NCBI GenBank assembly: GCA_022769485.1
Contig: JALEJU010000033.1
Coordinates: 1-49,138, forward strand
Direction of reading: 5' to 3'
Source: Bacillota bacterium
GTDB taxonomy: Bacteria; Bacillota; Clostridia; Peptostreptococcales; Anaerovoracaceae
Length of the DNA: 49,138 nucleotides
Below the pieces are notes generated by a model. That model was not told the DNA's origin and did not search any database. It was given only the letters and a program-made list of their open reading frames with translations. Below, piece by piece: positions 28,514-36,991 of the stretch (within the stretch, counting starts at the first letter, position 1; each line of letters starts with the position of its first letter). The translations under genes and the position numbers were made by a program.

Positions 28514-29421
28514 AAGTAGCCAGCGTTCGCTTTAAGAAGGCGGGAAAGGTCTATTATTTTGACCCTGAGGGGTTCGATGTAAAAAAAGGAGACCGGGTTA
28601 TTGTTGAGACTGCCAGAGGATTGGAGTTCGGCGTGCTTACGGAGGATATTACAGAGATCGACGATTCGGAGCTGGTCAGCCCTTTAAAACGGATTGTGCG
28701 GGTTGCTGATGAAAAAGATGTTCAGCATCACGAGGAAAATCTGAAGCGGAAAGAAAAAGCACTGGCGCTCTGTCAGGAGAAAATAGATAAGCACAAGCTG
28801 GAGATGAAGCTGATAGACGTAGAATATACGTTTGATAACAGCAAAGTTATCTTCTATTTTACGGCGGATGGAAGGATTGATTTTCGAGAGCTGATTAAAG
28901 ATTTGGCGGCGGTTTTCCGCATTCGTATCGAACTGCGGCAGATCGGCGTTCGGGATGAGGCCAAAATGCTGGGGGGCATCGGAAGCTGTGGGAGGCCGCT
29001 TTGCTGCCACAGCTGGCTCCCGGATTTTGAACCGGTTTCTATTAAGATGGCCAAAGTGCAGAATCTTTCCTTGAATCCTACTAAAATTTCCGGTATTTGC
29101 GGACGGCTCATGTGTTGTTTGAAGTTTGAAAATGACGTTTATACAGAGCTGCGAAAAGGCATGCCCGATGTGGGGGAACGGGTTCGCACTGCAGACGGTA
29201 TTGGCGTAGTGACAGAAAGCAATATATTGGAAAATAAGATAAAGGTTCGTTTGGTGCTGGAAGAAAAAGGTGAGGATCATCAGGAAAAATTGTCTACTGA
29301 TTACTATACCTATACAAAACAGCAGATTCACCGGCTGTCCGGACGGAAGAAGGATCGTTTGCCTCAGGAAGAGATGGATCCGGCGCTGCTGAAAGAAATC
29401 GAAAATCTGTTGGGAGATTAG
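28507..29421 (+). CDS. ricT: PSP1-domain protein RicT (YaaT)
   Basis: A 304-residue protein of the PSP1/YaaT family. In Bacillus it joins RicA and RicF in an Fe-S complex that stimulates RNase Y-dependent mRNA processing and affects sporulation and competence. The Cys-rich heart is seen around residues 155-205 in GIGSCGRPLCCHSW and SGICGRLMCCLKFE, which supply the cluster ligands. It overlaps holB and is followed by trmN6, conserving the Bacillus holB-yaaT order. No ricA or ricF is in the window. Confidence 0.94.
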   Translation: MVKVASVRFKKAGKVYYFDPEGFDVKKGDRVIVETARGLEFGVLTEDITEIDDSELVSPLKRIVRVADEKDVQHHEENLKRKEKALALCQEKIDKHKLEMKLIDVEYTFDNSKVIFYFTADGRIDFRELIKDLAAVFRIRIELRQIGVRDEAKMLGGIGSCGRPLCCHSWLPDFEPVSIKMAKVQNLSLNPTKISGICGRLMCCLKFENDVYTELRKGMPDVGERVRTADGIGVVTESNILENKIKVRLVLEEKGEDHQEKLSTDYYTYTKQQIHRLSGRKKDRLPQEEMDPALLKEIENLLGD

Positions 29422-29427
29422 GTTCAT

Positions 29428-30204
29428 ATGACGGAGCAAGAGAGACAGGCCGTTTTGGAAGAGGGGGAGCGGCTGGACGACATCGGGTTCGGCGGTCTGC
29501 GGCTGATTCAAAAACCGGGAGAATTCTGCTACGGTATAGACGCTGTTTTGCTGGCGGATTTCGCATCTGCGGGAAAGGCTGGGAAAATTGCGGATCTGGG
29601 AACCGGCACAGGTATTATCCCTCTGATTTTAAGTCACAAAACGGAGGCTGAAGAAATCTGGGGAATTGAAATACAAAAGGATTCCTGGAGCCGTGCAGTG
29701 CGGGCGGCTAAGCTGAACCAACTGGAAGACCGGCTGCATTTTGTATGCTGTGATGTGAAAGAGGCTGCGGAGCAGCTCACGGCGGGGAGTTTTGACGTGG
29801 TGGTATCGAATCCTCCGTATACAAGAGCGGTATGCGGTATGCAGAGTGAAAATCGGGCGAAAATGATCGCCCGGCATGAGACTACAGCCGGTCTGGAAGA
29901 TTTTATTTTGGCTGCGTCGAGATTACTGCGGAAGGGCGGCTCCTTCTTTTTGATTCACAGGCCGGAACGAATTCCGGACATCTGTTGGCATTGCCGGAAC
30001 TGCGGAATGGAGACGAAAGAAATGCGGCTGGTGAGTACAAACCGGGATGTAAAACCTTCTATGGTGTTGGTGCGCTGTGTAAAAGGCGGAGGAAATGAAC
30101 TGCGTTTTCGAAACCCGCTGTATATCTATCGGCAAAATGGCAGTTATACTTCGGAAATTCAGCGGATTTACGAGAGAAACCGGGAGAAAAACCAATCGGG
30201 ATAA
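29428..30204 (+). CDS. trmN6: tRNA1(Val) (adenine(37)-N6)-methyltransferase-like protein
   Basis: A 258-residue class-I methyltransferase of the TrmN6/YabB family, which methylates N6 of an adenine in tRNA using SAM. Seen are the SAM-binding loop IADLGTGTGIIPLIL, the acidic ribose contact in IWGIEIQ, and the catalytic NPPY tetrapeptide near residue 128. It starts 6 bases after ricT with GGGAG inside the ricT end as ribosome binding site. yabA, which lies between these genes in Bacillus, is missing. Confidence 0.9.
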   Translation: MTEQERQAVLEEGERLDDIGFGGLRLIQKPGEFCYGIDAVLLADFASAGKAGKIADLGTGTGIIPLILSHKTEAEEIWGIEIQKDSWSRAVRAAKLNQLEDRLHFVCCDVKEAAEQLTAGSFDVVVSNPPYTRAVCGMQSENRAKMIARHETTAGLEDFILAASRLLRKGGSFFLIHRPERIPDICWHCRNCGMETKEMRLVSTNRDVKPSMVLVRCVKGGGNELRFRNPLYIYRQNGSYTSEIQRIYERNREKNQSG

Positions 30205-30213
30205 GGAATGAAA

Positions 30214-30254
30214 AAATACGCTGTATCCTGCCAAAGGCAGGGTGCAGCGTATTT
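30214..30254. terminator. Bidirectional terminator between trmN6 and abrB
   Basis: A long interrupted stem (AAATACGCTG with CAGCGTATTT outside, CCTGCC with GGCAGG inside, loop AAA). The minus-strand side ends in a run of six Ts, so it serves abrB best and trmN6 weakly. Confidence 0.8.
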
Positions 30255-30374
30255 GTCATTACCGATTCCGGCGGTCAAGCTTCCGTAAGCCGAGGTTTCC
30301 GTACTGCTGTTCTACGGATGCTTATTTTTTATTACGGCTGAAAGGCTTTCTGCAGGGATTGCTTTTAAAAAGAG

Positions 30375-30617
30375 CTATAAACTCTGCAGTTCATGAATGC
30401 AGTCTTCGCAGACGTTTTTTCCGTGAACGTTTTTTACATTTTTTGCGTTCCCGCAGAAGATGCATGCGGGCTCATATTTTTTCAGGAGAATGTAATCGCC
30501 GTCTACATAGATTTCGATGGGATCACCGACTTTAATATCGAGATTTCTTCTGAGTTCGATCGGAAGAACAATTCTTCCCAATTCGTCAACCTTTCTTACG
30601 ATGCCGGTAGCTTTCAT
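30375..30617 (-). CDS. abrB: AbrB-family transition-state regulator with a Cys-rich tail
   Basis: An 80-residue DNA-binding protein. Residues 1-50 are the swapped-hairpin AbrB domain (MKATGIVRKVDELGRIVLPI and following), nearly the Bacillus AbrB/Abh consensus. The C-terminal part has two Cys pairs (C52/C55 and C70/C73), which looks like a small zinc ribbon and differs from the Bacillus oligomerisation domain. The ATG at 30617 follows GGAAAGAGAGG; an upstream in-frame TTG at 30641 is less likely. AbrB proteins repress transition-phase and sporulation genes during growth. It has its own promoter. Confidence 0.92.
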   Translation of the reverse strand: MKATGIVRKVDELGRIVLPIELRRNLDIKVGDPIEIYVDGDYILLKKYEPACIFCGNAKNVKNVHGKNVCEDCIHELQSL

Positions 30618-30661
30618 TGCTTTCGTATCCTCTCTTTCCAAAAAATTCTATTCCTTGTAAA

Positions 30662-30691
30662 ATACTAACATTTACAGAAAATAGAAGTCAA
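30662..30691 (-). promoter_or_regulatory. Promoter of abrB
   Basis: On the minus strand TTGACT (30691-30686) and TAGTAT (30667-30662) with an 18-bp spacer, 45 bases before the abrB ATG. The -35 overlaps the last bases of the neighbouring gene. Confidence 0.6.
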
Positions 30692-31023
30692 TCCTTTTTT
30701 GCCTTTATCAACAAGTTTTTTAAAGATGTAAGTGCATTTACAATAGATGTAAGCGCAGCCACAATGCTTTGATTTCCTTTCAGGTTTTCGGAAATGGTAG
30801 AAACGATTTTCGTAACATCTCCTGCAACTTCTTTTGCTTCTTCTGCCGATTCTGCGGCAATTCCCGTAATTCGCTTCGAGTCGTCGAGAATTTCATTCAG
30901 CGTTTTTACAGCAGGAACTAAATTTTTAAACAGTACAATTAAATAAATCAATAAAACCAGCGCGGCAATGCCGATCAGCAGCAAGAGGGCATCCCGCAAT
31001 GTAAAGGTAAGCACAAAATTCAT
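30688..31023 (-). CDS. Membrane-anchored helical protein (DUF948-like), 111 residues
   Basis: One N-terminal membrane helix (about residues 8-33) is followed by a long amphipathic, Ala/Glu/Ser-rich helical stretch (SAEEAKEVAGDVTKIVSTI) and a Lys-rich end. This resembles DUF948 or methyl-accepting-protein-like anchors, but I cannot name the family with certainty. GGAGGAAAA precedes the ATG at 31023. It lies just upstream of abrB on the same strand, with the abrB promoter starting inside its stop region. Function is unknown. Confidence 0.75.
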   Translation of the reverse strand: MNFVLTFTLRDALLLLIGIAALVLLIYLIVLFKNLVPAVKTLNEILDDSKRITGIAAESAEEAKEVAGDVTKIVSTISENLKGNQSIVAALTSIVNALTSLKNLLIKAKKD

Positions 31024-31119
31024 AGCATTTTCCTCCTTGTTTCATTATGAAGCAAGCGTTTGGAAATAGCAACATGAAATTTGATGAAGAGCATATATTT
31101 TAAAGCGGAGGGAATGCGT

Positions 31120-31701
31120 ATGATGAATTATATTTGGACCTTTATGCTTTTGCTGGGAATTGTATTTGCCGCTATTTCGGGAACATTGGGGGAATTCAGC
31201 GACGGTTTGATGAAAAGCTGTGAAGAGGGTATCTCCTTCATGCTGGGGCTGGCCGGAATTATGGCTGTCTGGTCGGGCTTTATGAATATTGCGCAGAAGA
31301 CGGGATTGATTGAAAAAATTTCACAAATGGCGGCACCTTTTATGCGTCTGTTGTTTTCGGGAAAAATAAAAAAGGAGACGGAAGCGACTATTCTAATGAG
31401 CTTTGCCGCAAACCTGTTTGGAGCCGGGAACAGTTCCACTGTCTTTGCTCTGCGGTCTATGGAACTTCTGGATCGGGAAAACCGGCATGGGGAACGAGCC
31501 AGCAACGAAATGTGTATGTTTTTAGCGGTTAATATGTCTATGGTGCAGCTGATTCCCATAACGGTAATAAAAATTCGTACGGACGCAGGCGCCGCAGAGC
31601 CGGGAAACATCATTCTGCCTTCTCTTTTGGCCGGAATTTTTTCTATGGTCGTTTCGGTAACTGTCTGTAAATGGCAGGAAAGGAGACGGGGTGGAAGATG
31701 A
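31120..31701 (+). CDS. spmA: Spore maturation protein A
   Basis: A 193-residue membrane protein of the SpmA family with a nucleoside-recognition (Gate) domain. In Bacillus, SpmA and SpmB act in the mother cell and are needed for full dehydration of the spore core. Seen are several hydrophobic segments and the conserved FAANLFGAGNSSTVFALRSM block. Of three nearby in-frame ATGs, 31120 is chosen because GGAGGG lies 7 bases upstream. The stop overlaps the spmB ATG (ATGA). Confidence 0.9.
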   Translation: MMNYIWTFMLLLGIVFAAISGTLGEFSDGLMKSCEEGISFMLGLAGIMAVWSGFMNIAQKTGLIEKISQMAAPFMRLLFSGKIKKETEATILMSFAANLFGAGNSSTVFALRSMELLDRENRHGERASNEMCMFLAVNMSMVQLIPITVIKIRTDAGAAEPGNIILPSLLAGIFSMVVSVTVCKWQERRRGGR

Positions 31702-32222
31702 CATTTTTATCCGGATTATCTTTGGTTTTCATTCCGTTGCTTTTTTCTTTTGTTCTGATATATGCCCTTATAAAAAAAGCGCCCATTTACGATTTGTTTA
31801 TAGAAGGTGCGAAAGAAGGATTGCAGACGGCGGTTGAGATTCTGCCTTTTATTCTGGCGATTTTTATCGGCATAGAAGGGTTGGTTTCTTCCGGAGCCAT
31901 GGAATGGCTGGAGCATCTGTTGGCGCCTCTTTTCCTGCGGCTGGGAATTCCCGAGGAGCTGATTTCGCTGGTGCTTCTCCGTCCTGTTTCCGGCAGCGGT
32001 TCTTTGGTGTTGGTAGAAGAAATTTTAGAAAGTGCCGGAGCGGATAGCTTTGCAGGCCGTGCCGCTTCCGTTATGGCGGGGAGCTGCGAAACGGTATTTT
32101 ATGTTTTGGCTGTTTATTTTGGAGTTACCGGAGTAAAAAAAATCCGCCATTCTTTAGCCGCGGGTTTAGCCGGTTATGTGGCCGGTGTAGCGGCTTCTGT
32201 CTGGCTTTGCCGGATTTTGTAG
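31698..32222 (+). CDS. spmB: Spore maturation protein B
   Basis: A 174-residue membrane protein, partner of SpmA, also with a Gate-type domain. The signature is LISLVLLRPVSGSGSLVLVEE and VMAGSCETVFYVLAVYFG. The ATG at 31698 overlaps the spmA stop, so translation is coupled; the frame extends upstream within spmA without a good ribosome binding site. The 235 bases up to murA hold no gene I trust, only an AT-rich run and the murA terminator. Confidence 0.9.
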   Translation: MTFLSGLSLVFIPLLFSFVLIYALIKKAPIYDLFIEGAKEGLQTAVEILPFILAIFIGIEGLVSSGAMEWLEHLLAPLFLRLGIPEELISLVLLRPVSGSGSLVLVEEILESAGADSFAGRAASVMAGSCETVFYVLAVYFGVTGVKKIRHSLAAGLAGYVAGVAASVWLCRIL

Positions 32223-32410
32223 GGATTAAAAAAGGAATAATCTGCGGGAAGAGGGCAACAATAGAAATGACGAAAGAAGGTTCGTCCGAATATGTTTTGT
32301 CCCCCTTTAGCATATTTTTTACGGTACCTTTTTTCGTTTTTATTTTTTGCCATTTGTCCGGCGGGCTGAATTGGGAGGGGAATCCGCCGCGTAAGAGAGG
32401 ACCGTTTTTA

Positions 32411-32442
32411 TATAAAAAAGACCGCTGCGGCTGCAGCGGTCT
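32411..32442 (-). terminator. Terminator of murA
   Basis: A ten-pair stem (AGACCGCTGC with GCAGCGGTCT) 15 bases beyond the murA stop. On the minus strand it runs into six Ts. On the plus strand it may also stop readthrough from spmB. Confidence 0.85.
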
Positions 32443-32457
32443 CTTTCAATCCGTTTT

Positions 32458-33720
32458 TTATTCGTCTACTCTGTAAATCTTTGCACCCAGGCGGTTGAAT
32501 TTCTTAACAAAATCTTCATAGCCCCGCTCAATGTGGTAAATTTCGGAAACTTCGGTAGGGCCTTCGCCTGTTAATCCCGCAAGAACCATAGCGGCTCCCG
32601 CTCTGAGGTCTGTAGAAATAACCTGTGCGCCCAGAAGCTTTTTCCCCCCGGGAATTACTGCGCTGCGACCCTCGATTTTAATATCTGCGCCCATGCGGTT
32701 CAGTTCGCCTACATGCATATAACGATTTTCGAAAATGGTTTCTACGATGATGCTGCAGCCTTGTACGGTTGTCAGAAACGCCATAAACTGCGGTTGCATG
32801 TCTGTGGGGAAACCGGGATATGGCATGGTCTTAATATCCGTGGAAATCAGAGGGTTCACATCTCCCCGCACCAGCATGCCTTCATCCAGGTCTTCCACTA
32901 CCGCACCGCATTCTCGGAGCTTGGCGATAACGGGTTTAACGTGGTCGGGAACTACGTTTTTCAGAAGCACGGAGCCTCTGGTAATGGCCGCCGCAATCAT
33001 AAACGTACCTGTTTCGATGCGGTCGGGAATTACCGTATGGTTCGCACCGTGCAGCCTGGAAACGCCTTCGATTCGAATGGTGTCGGTTCCGGCGCCTTTG
33101 ATCTTCGCTCCCATTTTATTCAGAAAGTTCGCCAGATCGACAATTTCGGGCTCTTCCGCAGCATTCTCGATAATCGTATGCCCCTCTGCCAATACGGCAG
33201 CAGTCATAATGTTTTCCGTTGCGCCTACACTGGGGAAATCCAGATAAACTTTCCCGCCTATCAGTTTGTCTACTTTTGCTTCTACATAGCCGTGGCTCTT
33301 TTCAATTTCAGCACCGAGAGCCTGAAATCCTTTCAGATGCAGATCAATGGGGCGGTCGCCTATTGCACATCCGCCGGGAAGTGCAATCCGCGCTTTCCCG
33401 GTACGAGCCAGCAGAGGTCCGGTAACCAGGATGGAAGCCCGCATAAGCGTAACCAGGTCATAGGGCGCTTCGAATTCGGTAATTTTGCCGGTATGGATTG
33501 TAACCTTATGGTTGTCGTAATCTTCTTTTACATTTGAACCGATACTGCGGAGCAGGCGGCACATAACATCTACATCTCGAAGAGCCGGAGCATCGGAAAT
33601 TTCACAAGGCTCCTCCGAAAGAAGCGCTGCTGCCATAATGGGCAGAATCGCATTTTTGGAACCGCTGATTTCCACTTCTCCATGGAGAGGACCGGAATTT
33701 TCAATCACAAATTTTGCCAA
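32458..33720 (-). CDS. murA: UDP-N-acetylglucosamine 1-carboxyvinyltransferase
   Basis: Transfers enolpyruvate from PEP to UDP-GlcNAc, the first committed step of peptidoglycan synthesis. The 420-residue protein has the full EPSP-synthase-type inside-out barrel sequence, including SGSKNA near the N-terminus and the active-site cysteine C118 in LPGGCAIGDRP, so the enzyme should be fosfomycin-sensitive. The start is TTG at 33720, supported by GGGAGGAATATT upstream. spoIID lies directly upstream on the same strand, the reverse of the Bacillus murAA-spoIID order. Confidence 0.97.
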   Translation of the reverse strand: MAKFVIENSGPLHGEVEISGSKNAILPIMAAALLSEEPCEISDAPALRDVDVMCRLLRSIGSNVKEDYDNHKVTIHTGKITEFEAPYDLVTLMRASILVTGPLLARTGKARIALPGGCAIGDRPIDLHLKGFQALGAEIEKSHGYVEAKVDKLIGGKVYLDFPSVGATENIMTAAVLAEGHTIIENAAEEPEIVDLANFLNKMGAKIKGAGTDTIRIEGVSRLHGANHTVIPDRIETGTFMIAAAITRGSVLLKNVVPDHVKPVIAKLRECGAVVEDLDEGMLVRGDVNPLISTDIKTMPYPGFPTDMQPQFMAFLTTVQGCSIIVETIFENRYMHVGELNRMGADIKIEGRSAVIPGGKKLLGAQVISTDLRAGAAMVLAGLTGEGPTEVSEIYHIERGYEDFVKKFNRLGAKIYRVDE

Positions 33721-33825
33721 AATATTCCTCCCTAAAATCTATCATATCTATCTGTTATATCTCTTTTATATCTTGTCCTCTTTTTTTAAAAATCGGACAG
33801 TGTAGTTTCTTATTCCTAATTTTAC

Positions 33826-33854
33826 AATATACCATTCTTTCGTTGGAATGTCAA
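33826..33854 (-). promoter_or_regulatory. SigA-type promoter of murA
   Basis: On the minus strand TTGACA (33854-33849) and TATATT (33831-33826), 17 bp apart, about 105 bases before the murA start. A second TTGACA (33881-33876) has no good -10. Confidence 0.75.
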
Positions 33855-33953
33855 AACAAACCATACATTTGGCTCTGTCAAGGGGAAGAATATCCGTATT
33901 ATTGGGTTTATTTTCCTGTTTTTGTTAAAAAATGAAAAAAGCAGGATATTATG

Positions 33954-34976
33954 CTAATAAACGCCTACGTTTGTTCCGCTGTAGTAATGGGTGAGAATAT
34001 CTATGTAATCATAATTGTGCTGAGCCATGCCGTTGGCTCCCCACTGGCTCATACCCACTCCGTGTCCGTATCCGGAAGTCCGGAAAGAAATCTGCGAATC
34101 GGTGCAGCTGACGGTAAAGTTAGCGGAACGAAGGCCGAAAAGATCCCGGATTTGGCGTCCGTTCACAACCTTGCTGCCTACCTGAATGGAATCTACCCGC
34201 CCCCCTTCGCTGCGGGAGAGTATTTTGATATTGTCTTTACTGATGTTGACTGCTCCGTAAGCGTTTTTCATTTTAGAGGCAAACTCCGAAAGGGAGAAGG
34301 AGACGGATTCACTTTGGTGGGGAGCTTCCTGCTCGTATTCGCTTTCCACGCTTCTCAGGTAGGGCAGTGCGGAAACAAAGACATCTTCCGAATTTTCCGT
34401 TTTTCCGCCGCTGGAGGAGTGAAAGAGCGGCTGTTCTACAAGCTGGCCGTTGTAATAGAGAACTTGTCCCGCAGTCTCTTTGACTGCCGATTGGATTTTC
34501 GGCCACCCTGTCCGGAACCATTCTTCCGATTTCAGATTTTTTAATTCGGATTGGCTGCGGTACACCTGGCAGTGAACATCGTCGCAAAGCGGGCAGGACG
34601 GATGATCGGCGGAGTTTCCAGAGGCCTGCGCCCGCAGGATTTTTGAGACCGCATAGGTTCTGGCAGCAACCGCCTGCGCTTTTAGCGCTTCCGGTTCAAA
34701 CGAAGAGGGCATCTCGCCCGCGACTACGCCGGCTACATACGTTTCCAGATCCAGGGTGACCGCTTTCTTTTCTTCATGCCGCCAAAGAGAAACCTTCACC
34801 GGAGTAGGATCCCCGTTTGGGTTGAGCCGGCATGCTGCGGCGGAATCCCGAATCAGCCCTTCTCCCCCCTCCGCAGTTTCATAAAAGATCCGGGGGACGA
34901 TGCCTACTACCAGTACGGCTGCCAGGATCTGAAGGGCTAAAAATCGAAAGAGTTGGTTTTTGAATATATATTTCAT
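33954..34976 (-). CDS. spoIID: Stage II sporulation protein D
   Basis: A membrane-anchored lytic transglycosylase that cuts glycan strands during engulfment of the forespore, acting with SpoIIP and SpoIIM. One N-terminal membrane helix (about residues 9-28) places the rest outside. The SpoIID/LytB domain starts at LDLETYVAGVVAGEMP; E88 matches the catalytic glutamate of the Bacillus protein. The C-terminal half has GYGHGVGMSQWGA with two His. AAGGAGA lies upstream of the ATG. A Cys pair in the middle (CPLCDDVHC) is likely metal-binding. The other engulfment genes are not here. Confidence 0.94.
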   Translation of the reverse strand: MKYIFKNQLFRFLALQILAAVLVVGIVPRIFYETAEGGEGLIRDSAAACRLNPNGDPTPVKVSLWRHEEKKAVTLDLETYVAGVVAGEMPSSFEPEALKAQAVAARTYAVSKILRAQASGNSADHPSCPLCDDVHCQVYRSQSELKNLKSEEWFRTGWPKIQSAVKETAGQVLYYNGQLVEQPLFHSSSGGKTENSEDVFVSALPYLRSVESEYEQEAPHQSESVSFSLSEFASKMKNAYGAVNISKDNIKILSRSEGGRVDSIQVGSKVVNGRQIRDLFGLRSANFTVSCTDSQISFRTSGYGHGVGMSQWGANGMAQHNYDYIDILTHYYSGTNVGVY

Positions 34977-35247
34977 GAATGAAATCTCCTTTTTATCGCA
35001 GTGTGTACCTATCCCTTTTTTGCAGGGAAAAATTATATGTCCGCTTTATACTGTATGTGAGAACGGAATGTGGTATACTTTTTTTGTTTGAAATCAGTCA
35101 AGCTTTGTCCACTGCCGGGGTGTTTCCCGGGGCGGAAGCCACTGAAAAAACGGAAAAATTCTTTATAAAGGGGCAGAGAAAATTCTGCGGAAAGAGCGTC
35201 GGGATCTGCCGGCGCAGGGGAAGATATAAGAGAGAACAGGAGAGAAA

Positions 35248-36948
35248 ATGGAACATAAGGATATGCGGATGCTGACGGAAATGGCACGGGGTGCGCGTCC
35301 TGCGGAACTGGTGCTGAAAAACGCAGTATATCTAAATGTATTTACAAACGAGTTTTTATCGGGAGATATTGCCCTTGCAGGCGGACGGATTGTCGGGATC
35401 GGAACATATTCCGGGTTGAAGGAGATCGATTTGACAGGCAAGACTGTGGTCCCCGGATTTATCGACAGCCATGTCCATTTGGAAAGCGCCGTGGTATCCC
35501 CGGCTGAATATGCCAGAACGGTCATACCTCACGGGACATCGGCCGTTGCGGCGGATCCTCACGAAATCGTCAATGTGCTCGGGGAAGCAGGGATGGAGTA
35601 TATGCTGCGTTTTGCGGAAATGGAAGAAATGGATATTTTTTTAAATGTTCCTTCCTGCGTTCCGGCGACCTCTTTTGACGAATCGGGGGCAACCTTTTCT
35701 TCGGAAGAAATTAGAAAATACTTACCGCTGGAAAGGGTTTTAGGCTTAGGGGAGATGATGAATTATCCCGGCGTGCTTTTCGGAGACAGCGAGGTTTTGG
35801 AAAAAATTTCAGCGGCAAAGGCCTGTGAAAAGGTTGTAGACGGGCACGCACCTTCTTTGAGCGGAAATGACTTGACGGCTTATACAGCTGCGGGCATCAC
35901 TTCCGATCATGAAAGCACGGAATTGGAGGAAGCGCTGGAAAAGATGCGGCTGGGGCAGTGGATTATGATTCGGGAAGGAACTTCCTGTAAAAATCTTCGG
36001 GCGCTGGCGCCTCTGCTTCTGGATGAACGGTATGCCCAGCGCTGCACGCTGGCTACGGATGATAAACACCCGGGAGAGTTGAAAAAAGAAGGGCATATCG
36101 ATCATATGATCCGCATGGCGCTTGCAGAGGGTGTAAAACCGGAAGCTGCGTTCCGGGCAGCCTCTTTTAATGCCGCGCTGCGTTTTGGCTTAAAAGAGCA
36201 GGGGGCTGTTGCACCGGGGTTTGCGGCGGATTTGGTGGTTTTGGACGATGTGCGCAGCGTTTCCGTTGACTCTGTATACAAGAAAGGAAAGCTGGTAGCG
36301 GAACGGGGAACGTTGAAATCCGATATTTCCGTTTCCATAGAAAAAGAACTCTCTGACCGCATTCATGATACGGTGCATTTGGATCCCGTTTCCGCTGCGG
36401 ATTTTGATACCTGCGGCAGGGAACGGAAAGTGATCGGTTTAGTGCCCGGGCAGATTTTGACTACCGATGAAGGCTGCGCCGAAACTGCGGATCCGGAACG
36501 GGATCTGGTTAAGATCTGTGTAGCGGAACGGCATAAAAATACAGGGCATATGGGGCTGGCTTTTTTAAAGGGATACGGCCTAAGGCGGGGAGCTGTGGCG
36601 ACCTCTGTAGCGCATGATTCCCATAACATTATTGCGGCCGGTGCGTGTGACGAGGATTTGGCTTTTGCCGTAAACCGCTTACGGGAACTGCGGGGCGGTA
36701 TGGTGGCAGTGGAGAACGGAGTTGTTTTAGCGGAGCTGGCGCTACCGATTGCAGGGCTTATGAGCGAACTGTCTGCGGAAGAGGTTCAAGCTGCTATGGA
36801 TCAGGTAAAGGCAGCGGCAGCTGATTTGGGCGTGAACGCTGAAATCGATCCTTTGATGACGCTGTCTTTTGTCAGCCTGCCTGTCATCCCGGCACTGCGC
36901 CTGACTACAAGAGGCGCTTTTGATGTATTGAAATTTGAATTGGTATAG
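35248..36948 (+). CDS. ade: Adenine deaminase
   Basis: Converts adenine to hypoxanthine and ammonia for purine salvage or nitrogen use. The 566-residue amidohydrolase has metal ligands in GFIDSHVHLES, GTSAVAADPHEIVNV, DGHAPSLSG, SDHEST and TDDKHPGEL, and the ade-specific C-terminal domain with VAHDSHN. CAGGAGAG precedes the ATG. The 271-bp upstream region contains TATACT at 35074 without a clear -35, and I see no purine riboswitch. Adenine freed from SAM or SAH metabolism could be a source of substrate; this is inference. Confidence 0.95.
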   Translation: MEHKDMRMLTEMARGARPAELVLKNAVYLNVFTNEFLSGDIALAGGRIVGIGTYSGLKEIDLTGKTVVPGFIDSHVHLESAVVSPAEYARTVIPHGTSAVAADPHEIVNVLGEAGMEYMLRFAEMEEMDIFLNVPSCVPATSFDESGATFSSEEIRKYLPLERVLGLGEMMNYPGVLFGDSEVLEKISAAKACEKVVDGHAPSLSGNDLTAYTAAGITSDHESTELEEALEKMRLGQWIMIREGTSCKNLRALAPLLLDERYAQRCTLATDDKHPGELKKEGHIDHMIRMALAEGVKPEAAFRAASFNAALRFGLKEQGAVAPGFAADLVVLDDVRSVSVDSVYKKGKLVAERGTLKSDISVSIEKELSDRIHDTVHLDPVSAADFDTCGRERKVIGLVPGQILTTDEGCAETADPERDLVKICVAERHKNTGHMGLAFLKGYGLRRGAVATSVAHDSHNIIAAGACDEDLAFAVNRLRELRGGMVAVENGVVLAELALPIAGLMSELSAEEVQAAMDQVKAAAADLGVNAEIDPLMTLSFVSLPVIPALRLTTRGAFDVLKFELV

Positions 36949-36991
36949 GGTTGCGGCTCGATTGTACGGCTGAGCCGCGGCGGAGGCTTTT

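Noticed and set aside
32207-32476. 89-residue open frame between spmB and murA
   Set aside because: It overlaps the spmB end, runs through the murA terminator and has an unlike-protein composition (Phe/Cys-rich from AT-rich DNA).
34977-35247. Purine riboswitch before adenine deaminase
   Set aside because: The TATA...CCT core and the paired loop signatures of the purine aptamer are missing.
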